Assembly: GCA_024697705.1 (NCBI GenBank)
Contig: JAILFF010000298.1
Location: 1 to 11,278 of the forward strand
Source: Ruminococcus sp.
GTDB lineage: Bacteria; Bacillota; Clostridia; Oscillospirales; Ruminococcaceae
DNA length: 11,278 nt
Direction of reading: 5' to 3'
Shown here: positions 6,155-11,278 of the stretch, piece by piece
Layout of the letters: each line of letters opens with the position of its first letter
Numbering within the stretch: position 1 is the first letter of the stretch
Notes under the pieces: generated by a model
Seen by the model: the letters and a program-made list of their open reading frames with translations, nothing else
Databases searched by the model: none
What the model was told of the DNA's origin: nothing
Made by a program: the position numbers and the translations under genes

Positions 6155-6300
6155 TTAAAATCGGCAATTCTTTTGTTCTCGAACAATTTTGCAGAATCAT
6201 TATTTTGCGCCTTTTTGTGGGCTTCTTAATGAATTGCCGATTTTATTTTGTTTGGAAATGCTGCTTGCTATTTATTATGAGACTTGTGAGGTACGGATTC

Positions 6301-6360
6301 GTGGGGGAAACCCTTCTGAAGAAGGGTTCTCCCCCACACCCCCTTCCTAAGACTTTTGGT
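6301..6360 (-). repeat. Right arm of 60-bp inverted repeat (dispersed repeat family)
   Basis: Reverse complement of 5840-5899 with two mismatches. It carries the same AACCCTTCT/AGAAGGGTT hairpin, G-rich flank and CCAAAAGTCTTAGGAAGG block. Confidence 0.93.
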
Positions 6361-6415
6361 TCTTGCTCATGCCAGCCCCTTCCTGAGACTTTTGGTATGC
6401 TCTCACTTTGCGTTT
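6361..6415 (-). repeat. Further unit of the dispersed repeat
   Basis: On the minus strand it reads GCAAAGTGAGAGCATACC, then AAAAGTCTCAGGAAGGGG and TGGCATGAGCAAG. It is the same unit as at 11225-11278 and related to the 45-bp tandem units at 5735-5857. Confidence 0.85.
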
Positions 6416-6440
6416 ATTTATCCGATATTTTCCACAAAAT

Positions 6441-6467
6441 CAAACCTTGCGAAGTTTGACTTTTTTT
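6441..6467 (+). terminator. Terminator-like hairpin before the LRR gene
   Basis: CAAAC(C)TT pairs with AAGTTTG around loop GCG with one bulged C, followed by AC and seven T. It lies immediately before the -35 of the next promoter, so it may insulate that gene from upstream transcription. The stem is AT-rich and short. Confidence 0.4.
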
Positions 6468-6469
6468 CC

Positions 6470-6499
6470 TTGACAAACCGCGCTCTTATGTGGTATAAT
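6470..6499 (+). promoter_or_regulatory. Promoter of the LRR surface protein gene
   Basis: TTGACA (6470-6475) and TATAAT (6494-6499), both consensus, with an 18-bp spacer and TGG before the -10 (extended -10). Transcription from about 6506 gives a leader of about 60 nt. Confidence 0.88.
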
Positions 6500-6565
6500 A
6501 AATGTGTCTATTTTTTCGGACAATGTTTGACGGATTGTTCGTGATTTTTTTGGGGGAGATCGGAT

Positions 6566-8686
6566 TTGAAGAATCTCATCGGAAAACTTGCGGCGGCTGC
6601 TTCCGCTTTTGTTCTTGCGGTCGGCTGCCTTGCCATAGATGTTTCGGCTGATAATAACAGCAATAACGGCAATAACGGCGAAGAAAACTCCGCTTCCGCT
6701 TCGGCTTCGGCTTCCGACAGCGGGGAAAACGGAGATCAGGAAAATAAAAGCAAAAAGAAAAAGAAGAAAAAGACCGACAGCAAGGAAAGCACCGATTCCG
6801 CCGCGGAAGAGGAGACCCCTCCCGCGGACACGCTTGCGGGCGACGTTGCCGAGAACGAGCGCGACAAGGAGAATTTCCACCGAAGCGGCGCGTGGGGTTA
6901 TGTTCTTCTGCCCGATAATACTGCCTCGATAAGCAAGTATTACGGCGATTCGACTCACCCCGGGATACCCGCGGAGGTCGACGGCTTTACCGTATCGGCG
7001 ATAAGCGGCGGCTGGTATACCGACGATGAAGGAACAGTTATCATCTACGGAAATGTCCACGGCATCACCTACGACGAAACGGGAATGATCTCGGGCAGCA
7101 CCGTTTACAGCCCCTTCTCGGGCAACAAGAGCATTACCGAGGTGACTATCCCCGACAGCGTGAAATACGTGGGCGCTATCGCGTTCAAGGGCTGCAAAAA
7201 GCTCAAAAAGGTCACGATGGGCTCGGGCGTCAAGGTCATCGGCAACAACTGCTTCGAGAAATGCGAGTCGCTTAAGTCGATCGAGCTGCCGAATTCGCTC
7301 GAATATATCGACCTGAGAGCTTTCAGCGACTGCACGGCGCTCGAAAAGATCACCCTGCCCGCCGCTTACCTCGAACCGCAGATCTTTGAAAACTGCACCG
7401 CGCTCGAAAGCGTGAATCTCGCGGCATATGATACCCTCCCGCAGTTCCTTTTCGCGGGCTGCTCGGCGCTGACCGAAGTGACCGTGCCGAACGGTACCCG
7501 CGTGATCTCGGAGGGCGCGTTTCAGAACTGCTTAGGGCTTGAAACGGTAAAGCTGCCCGACAGCCTTAAGGAGATACATAACAACGCCTTCGCGGGCTGC
7601 ACCTGTCTTAAAGAGGTGCAGATGGGCTCGCAGGTAGAGGCTATCGGTACGAACGCTTTCGCCGACTGTCCTATCGAGCGGCTCGCTCTGCCCGATTCGC
7701 TGACAAAGATAGGCAAGCAGGCGTTCGGCATGACGGCTGACGGTCAGACGATCGGCGGCTTCACGGTGGTCTGCCCCGAATATTCCCCCGCGCAGAGCTA
7801 CGCCGAGACCAACGAACTCGCGGTGGAAACGGTAAAGGGCGAGCTGCCGAAGCTTTATACTAACGAAACCGCCGAGACAAGCACCGACGAGGTCTCCGTG
7901 CCCGACGAGACCGAATCCGAGGAGCAGACGGAAGACGGCGAACAGCCCGCCTCCGCCATGCCCGATCCGCTCGACAGCGATCTTATGTACAAGCTGCTGA
8001 TGGTGATAATCGGTGTCACGGTCGTTTCGATAATTGCCGCTATAATACTTATCGTCAAGAACCACCGCCTGGGCGACACCCCCGAGAGCGAGGACTATTT
8101 CCCGAGCGACGATTATGACGACGAGCCCGACTTCCGTGCGCCGCGTGGCTTAGGAATGGGCGTTCCCGAATACGAAGACGAGGACTATCCCGAGGAGCCC
8201 GACCCCCGTTTTCAGGGCGGTTTCGGTATGGGTGTGCCCGAAGAAGAGGACTTTGACGACGAGCCCGACTTCCGTGCGCCGCGTGGCTTCGGAATGGGCG
8301 TTCCCGAATACGAAGACGAGGACTATCCCGAAGAGCCCGACCCCCGTTTTCAGGGCGGATTCGGCATGGGTGCTCCCGCAAACGAGCGCCGTTCGGAGAA
8401 GCCCGATTTCCGTTCGGAGAGCATTTTCGGCATGGATAAGCCGGGGGAAAATCGTTATTCCGAGAAGCCCGACTTCCGCACGACGGGCAGTTTTGGCGAG
8501 ATTGCTCCGAAGAGCGATCTTTTTGCCGACAAGCCGACGGAAAGCGTTCCCCGTGTGAGCACTCCCGCGGCTGACAAGGTGTTTGAGCTTTTCGGGGACT
8601 ATTCGACCGAGAAATTCAGCATAGCGCCGCTTGAAGACGATGAGGACGAGGACGAGGACGACGACGCTGACGGCGGCAGAAGATAA
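6566..8686 (+). CDS. BspA-like LRR_5 surface protein with TM helix and repetitive acidic cytoplasmic tail
   Basis: 706 aa. Residues 1-28 are a Sec signal peptide (KK-poor n-region, AAAASAFVLAVG core, cleavage likely after VSA). AVGC at 18-21 is a weak lipobox-like alternative. A low-complexity linker rich in N, S/A, K and E follows (29-105), with seven to eight consecutive Lys near 62-69. Leucine-rich BspA/LRR_5 repeats (about 180-390) show the usual 'AF.gC..L..v.lP.sl..I...aF' pattern at about 22-23 residues. After an acidic linker, residues 474-497 form a transmembrane helix (VVSIIAAIILIV). The tail (498-706) is disordered and strongly acidic, with six copies of a PD(F/P)R...GFGMG.P repeat at 519-648, ending in a D/E run. 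The expected topology is an extracellular LRR domain and a cytosolic tail. The TTG start at 6566 follows GGGGGAGAT by 6 nt; no earlier start fits a signal peptide. The ligand and function are unknown. It stands alone under its own promoter. Confidence 0.85.
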   Translation: MKNLIGKLAAAASAFVLAVGCLAIDVSADNNSNNGNNGEENSASASASASDSGENGDQENKSKKKKKKKTDSKESTDSAAEEETPPADTLAGDVAENERDKENFHRSGAWGYVLLPDNTASISKYYGDSTHPGIPAEVDGFTVSAISGGWYTDDEGTVIIYGNVHGITYDETGMISGSTVYSPFSGNKSITEVTIPDSVKYVGAIAFKGCKKLKKVTMGSGVKVIGNNCFEKCESLKSIELPNSLEYIDLRAFSDCTALEKITLPAAYLEPQIFENCTALESVNLAAYDTLPQFLFAGCSALTEVTVPNGTRVISEGAFQNCLGLETVKLPDSLKEIHNNAFAGCTCLKEVQMGSQVEAIGTNAFADCPIERLALPDSLTKIGKQAFGMTADGQTIGGFTVVCPEYSPAQSYAETNELAVETVKGELPKLYTNETAETSTDEVSVPDETESEEQTEDGEQPASAMPDPLDSDLMYKLLMVIIGVTVVSIIAAIILIVKNHRLGDTPESEDYFPSDDYDDEPDFRAPRGLGMGVPEYEDEDYPEEPDPRFQGGFGMGVPEEEDFDDEPDFRAPRGFGMGVPEYEDEDYPEEPDPRFQGGFGMGAPANERRSEKPDFRSESIFGMDKPGENRYSEKPDFRTTGSFGEIAPKSDLFADKPTESVPRVSTPAADKVFELFGDYSTEKFSIAPLEDDEDEDEDDDADGGRR
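8123..8382 (+). repeat. In-gene 138-bp tandem duplication (46 codons)
   Basis: The segment from 8123 recurs from 8261 at nearly identical nucleotide sequence over about 120 bp, with a handful of third-position and few amino-acid changes. Each copy encodes two PD.R...G.GMG.P repeats of the acidic tail (residues 520-558 and 566-604). Two more divergent single repeats follow (612-626 and 634-648). The near identity suggests recent expansion and possible length variation between strains. Confidence 0.92.
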
Positions 8687-8773
8687 TAAGTTTAAGCGTG
8701 TATTTAAACTGTCCGCGCACTTTTAGAAAAATTTGTATAAATCGACGAAATTAAAAAAATTCTCTCAAACCCC

Positions 8774-8802
8774 TTGACATATCGCGGTTTGCGGTGTATA
8801 AT
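8774..8802 (+). promoter_or_regulatory. Promoter of glutamine synthetase III
   Basis: Consensus TTGACA (8774-8779) and TATAAT (8797-8802) with a 17-bp spacer. Transcription is expected from about 8809-8812, giving a leader of about 83 nt. Confidence 0.9.
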
Positions 8803-8814
8803 CATATTTGTAAA

Positions 8815-8862
8815 ACGGCAACGGCGCTGTGGACGGGAAATCAAGTCCGCAGTGCTTTTTTT
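8815..8862 (+). terminator. Leader terminator / attenuator of glutamine synthetase
   Basis: GCGCTGTGGAC (8824-8834) pairs with GTCCGCAGTGC (8845-8855), 11 bp including two G-U pairs, followed by seven T (8856-8862). It lies between the promoter and the start codon, so it should stop most transcripts unless prevented. An alternative hairpin, ACGGC/GCTGT (8815-8819 and 8826-8830) with hexaloop AACGGC, uses the 5' arm of the terminator. This loop has A at position 1 and G at position 4, as in ANTAR-protein targets. Those targets normally have two such hairpins; a second was not found, so the regulator stays unassigned. Confidence 0.75.
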
Positions 8863-8893
8863 ATAATCGGTCATGGTAATAGGAGGAATAGCT

Positions 8894-10978
8894 ATGAATA
8901 TCCCGGAGATTTTCGGCACCGACGTCTTTAACGAGAGCGTAATGCAGCAGCGGCTCCCGAAATCGGTCTATAAGTCGCTGAAAAAGACTATCCAGTCAGG
9001 CGAACCGCTCGATATCGAGGTGGCGAACGTCGTTGCTTCCGTAATGAAGGATTGGGCGGTCGAAAAGGGCTGCACACATTATACCCATTGGTTCCAGCCG
9101 ATGACAGGCATCACCGCAGAAAAACACGACAGCTTTATCTCACCTGTCGGCGACGGTAAGGTCATCATGGAATTCTCGGGTAAGGAACTCGTAAAGGGCG
9201 AGCCCGACGCATCGTCGTTCCCCTCCGGAGGACTTCGTGCAACTTTCGAGGCACGCGGCTATACCGCTTGGGACCCGACCTCCTACGCATTTATTAAAGG
9301 TACGTCCCTCTGTATCCCTACCGCTTTCTGCTCCTATACGGGCGAAGCGCTCGATAAGAAGACCCCGCTTCTCCGCTCGATGGAGGCGCTCGATAAATCC
9401 GCACGCAGATTCCTTACCCTGTTCGGCATGGATGAGGTAAAGAGAGTTACCGCAAACGTTGGTCCCGAGCAGGAATACTTCCTCGTAGACCGCGAGATGT
9501 ACTCTCACAGAAAGGATATTATCCTTACGGGCAGAACGCTCTTCGGCGCACCCGCTCCGAAGGGTCAGGAGCTTGAAGACCATTACTTCGGCACCATCAA
9601 GACCCGCGTAAACGGCTACATGGCAGACCTTGACGAACAGCTCTGGAGACTGGGCATCTGCGCCAAGACCAAGCACAACGAGGTCGCTCCCGCACAGCAC
9701 GAGCTGGCGCCTATCTTTAATACTACCAATATCGCTACCGACCACAACCAGATCACAATGGAGCTGATGAAGCGTACCGCAAGAAAGCACGGCTTCAAGT
9801 GCATCCTTCACGAAAAGCCTTTCGCGGGCGTGAACGGTTCGGGTAAGCACAACAACTGGTCGCTTTCCACCGACACGGGCGTAAACCTTCTCGACCCCGG
9901 TAAGACACCCGCCGAGAACGCCGTGTTCATGACCGTGCTCGTTGCTGTTATCAAGGCGGTAAACGATTATCAGGATCTGCTCCGTGCTTCCGTTGCTACC
10001 GCAGGTAACGATCACCGTCTCGGAGCTAACGAGGCTCCTCCCGCCATCATCTCGATCTTCCTGGGCGACGAGCTCAACGAGATCATCGAGGCTCTTGCGG
10101 AGGGTCACAAGCCCGAGAGCCACGGCAAGACGAAAATGGAGATCGGCGTAGACGTTCTCCCCTCGTTCCCGAAGGATTCCACCGACCGCAACAGAACTTC
10201 TCCGTTCGCCTTCACGGGCAACAAGTTCGAGTTCCGTTCGCCCGGTTCGAGACTGTCCTGCGCGGGTCCGATGACCATTCTGAACACTATCGTTGCAGAA
10301 GTTCTCGACCAGTTCTACGACAAGCTGAAAGACGCTTCCGACTTCAAGACTGCTCTTAACGAGCTTATCCGCGACACCATCGTTGAGAACAAGCGCATCA
10401 TCTTCAACGGCGACGGCTATTCCGAGGGTTGGGTAGCGGAAGCCGAAAAGCGCGGTCTGCTGAACCTGCGCTCCACTCCGGACGCTATCCCGGTTTACCT
10501 GCTCGACAAGAACGTATCCGTTCTTTCCAATCACGGCGTATATTCCAAGGTTGAGCTTGAATCCCGCGTTGAGATCCTGCTCGACGAATACAACAAGACC
10601 ATCAACATCGAAGCCAAGACCATGATCGACATGGCGAAGAAGGACATTCTCCCCGCCGTAATGAGCTACGTCAAGGATCTGAGCGAGACCGCCTCGACCG
10701 CAGGTGCGCTGGGCGCCGATCTGTCGGTAGAAAAGGACATGGTACAGCGCCTGTCCGCGCTCGCCGCCAAGACCTACACGGCTATGGGCGAGCTTGAAAA
10801 GGCAGTAGAAAAGGCTGCGACGATCACCTCGACCGAGGAAGCTTCGAGATTCTTCCACGACACGGTTCTTGCCGATATGGCAGCTCTCCGTGCTCCCGCC
10901 GACGAAATGGAATCGCTCTGCGGCGAGAAATACTGGCCTTATCCGACCTACGAGCAGCTGCTGTTCTACGTTAAGTGA
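8894..10978 (+). CDS. glnN: Glutamine synthetase type III
   Basis: 694 aa, the length of GSIII (about 690-730) and much longer than GSI or GSII. It makes glutamine from glutamate, ammonia and ATP, and is the main ammonia-assimilating enzyme where present. Conserved blocks are GPEQEYF (190-196), KHNEVAPAQHELAPIF (260-275), NGSGKHNNWS (314-323), NDHRLGANEAPPA (372-384) and RNRTSPFAFTGNKFEFR (432-448), which cover the metal, glutamate and ATP sites shared with other GS types. The N-terminal domain before residue 190 is GSIII-specific. The start is ATG 8894 with AGGAGG (8881-8886) 7 nt upstream; a longer frame from GTG 8873 would place the ribosome binding site inside the gene and adds residues with no family support. 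It is monocistronic under its own promoter and a leader terminator that probably responds to nitrogen status. All key blocks look intact. Confidence 0.97.
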   Translation: MNIPEIFGTDVFNESVMQQRLPKSVYKSLKKTIQSGEPLDIEVANVVASVMKDWAVEKGCTHYTHWFQPMTGITAEKHDSFISPVGDGKVIMEFSGKELVKGEPDASSFPSGGLRATFEARGYTAWDPTSYAFIKGTSLCIPTAFCSYTGEALDKKTPLLRSMEALDKSARRFLTLFGMDEVKRVTANVGPEQEYFLVDREMYSHRKDIILTGRTLFGAPAPKGQELEDHYFGTIKTRVNGYMADLDEQLWRLGICAKTKHNEVAPAQHELAPIFNTTNIATDHNQITMELMKRTARKHGFKCILHEKPFAGVNGSGKHNNWSLSTDTGVNLLDPGKTPAENAVFMTVLVAVIKAVNDYQDLLRASVATAGNDHRLGANEAPPAIISIFLGDELNEIIEALAEGHKPESHGKTKMEIGVDVLPSFPKDSTDRNRTSPFAFTGNKFEFRSPGSRLSCAGPMTILNTIVAEVLDQFYDKLKDASDFKTALNELIRDTIVENKRIIFNGDGYSEGWVAEAEKRGLLNLRSTPDAIPVYLLDKNVSVLSNHGVYSKVELESRVEILLDEYNKTINIEAKTMIDMAKKDILPAVMSYVKDLSETASTAGALGADLSVEKDMVQRLSALAAKTYTAMGELEKAVEKAATITSTEEASRFFHDTVLADMAALRAPADEMESLCGEKYWPYPTYEQLLFYVK

Positions 10979-10980
10979 GC

Positions 10981-11030
10981 CCCTGCGCGGGGCGGCAGGA
11001 TTTGTTCCGCGGTCGCAGGGTTTGTTTTCT
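10981..11030 (+). terminator. Probable terminator of glutamine synthetase gene
   Basis: CCCTGCG (10981-10987) pairs with CGCAGGG (11014-11020). Inside it, GCGG (10992-10995) pairs with CCGC (11007-11010). TTTGTTTTCT follows. A simpler competing hairpin GCCCC/GGGGC (10979-10993) lacks a T run. Confidence 0.6.
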
Positions 11031-11062
11031 CTAAGAGATAATAGTTTTTCTCTTTAAAAAAT

Positions 11063-11114
11063 AATGCAAAAAGGGGTGCGCTTTTCCGGGTGGAGGAGTG
11101 CGCTCTTTTGCATT
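11063..11114. other. Long imperfect hairpin
   Basis: AATGCAAAA (11063-11071) pairs perfectly with TTTTGCATT (11106-11114). The inside holds two GTGCGC copies that can partly pair. It can fold on either strand. No role is shown; it could be a bidirectional terminator or a small structured RNA. Confidence 0.55.
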
Positions 11115-11153
11115 GAACAGCATTCCCCTTATCCCACACTTATATATTACACG

Positions 11154-11191
11154 AACAGCCCGCAGGCGGAGAAATTCGTCTGCGGGTTGTT
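11154..11191. other. GC-rich hairpin downstream of glutamine synthetase
   Basis: AACAGCCCGCAG (11154-11165) pairs with CTGCGGGTTGTT (11180-11191) over 12 bp with one G-U pair. The T tract after it is poor (TTGAT), so a terminator role is uncertain; it could end transcription of a gene beyond this area. Confidence 0.55.
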
Positions 11192-11224
11192 TGATATGAG
11201 TTTTAGCGCAAAACCAAAGATGCC

Positions 11225-11278
11225 GCAAAGTGAGGGAAAACCAAAAGTCTTAGGAAGGGGTTGGCACGAGCAAGCTCG
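11225..11278 (+). repeat. Dispersed repeat copy running off the window end
   Basis: Reads GCAAAGTGAGGGAAAACC, then AAAAGTCTTAGGAAGGGG and TTGGCACGAGCAAG. It matches the minus-strand unit at 6361-6415 closely and the 45-bp units at 5735-5857 in their first 33 nt. It is truncated by the window edge. Confidence 0.9.

Larger units (their letters stand above)
5952..6249. repeat. Palindromic 298-bp MITE-like element with nested inverted repeats
   Basis: The ends are 19-bp perfect inverted repeats, AAAATAAAATCGGCAATTC at 5952-5970 and its complement at 6231-6249. An inner pair of 15-bp perfect inverted repeats, GAATTGCCGATTTTA, is at 6031-6045 and 6156-6170. All are symmetric about 6100.5. The core motif AAAATCGGCAATTC occurs four times in alternating orientation. 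Two hairpins lie in the inner half (6047-6078 and 6123-6154). It contains no credible gene. A MITE or other non-autonomous mobile palindrome is inferred; no target-site duplication was identified. Confidence 0.75.

Noticed and set aside
5840..6360. Insertion sequence bounded by the 60-bp inverted repeats
   Set aside because: The interval between the arms has no transposase-like coding region; only a non-autonomous element can be argued.
6016..6459. 147-codon plus-strand open frame in the repeat island
   Set aside because: It reads through inverted repeats and hairpins, has no Shine-Dalgarno, and its end is encoded by the dispersed repeat.
8687..8711. Terminator directly after the LRR gene
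   Set aside because: AGTTTAA...TTAAACT is a weak AT-only inverted repeat with no T run; no convincing terminator was seen here.
9140..10858. 572-codon open frame on the minus strand
   Set aside because: It is entirely antisense to the glutamine synthetase III gene, whose motifs are unmistakable; its protein shows no family features.

Overview
The window reads as an ordinary chromosomal segment of a Gram-positive anaerobe of the Clostridia, probably Oscillospiraceae/Ruminococcus-like. The grounds are a T-box leader, strong GGAGG-type ribosome binding sites that carry TTG and GTG starts, sigma-A-like TTGACA/TATAAT promoters, a type III glutamine synthetase, a BspA-like leucine-rich surface protein and a DUF3343 protein. 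The genus is inferred; no rRNA or other marker is present.

Left part (1-3646), minus strand. A promoter near 3619-3646 drives minD, followed 63 nt later by mgsA (TTG start). This pair looks like a remnant of the clostridial min/rodA/mgsA cluster. After mgsA comes a T-box riboswitch leader (about 1996-2270) with a complete terminator and a candidate His (CAC) specifier. It precedes a DUF218/YdcF-like gene and hisS, which are separated by only 23 nt, so histidyl-tRNA synthetase is probably induced when tRNA-His is uncharged. The MgsA homologue lacks three active-site residues known from E. coli.

Middle (3647-5715), plus strand. A gene-free stretch holds divergent promoters. A near-consensus extended -10 promoter (3952-3980) drives a C39/papain-like putative cysteine-peptidase-fold protein of unknown role, tightly followed by tag (3-methyladenine DNA glycosylase I, GTG start) and an intrinsic terminator. 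A small DUF3343 gene with a TTG start follows.

Repeat island (5735-6425). This gene-free area is a diverged giant palindrome centred near 6100. The outer arms are 60-bp inverted copies of a dispersed repeat, extended by 45-bp tandem units. The inner part is a 298-bp element with 19-bp and 15-bp inverted repeats and two hairpins whose stems covary while the loop is conserved. Another copy of the outer repeat family runs off the right end of the window.

Right part (6470-11278), plus strand. A promoter and TTG start open a 706-aa protein with a signal peptide, an LRR_5/BspA-type ectodomain, one transmembrane helix and a cytoplasmic acidic tail with six PDFR/GFGMG repeats. Then come a promoter, a leader terminator that suggests attenuation, and a complete glutamine synthetase III gene. 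The final 300 bp hold a terminator, two further hairpins and the dispersed repeat. No tRNA, rRNA, CRISPR array, IS transposase or phage gene was seen.
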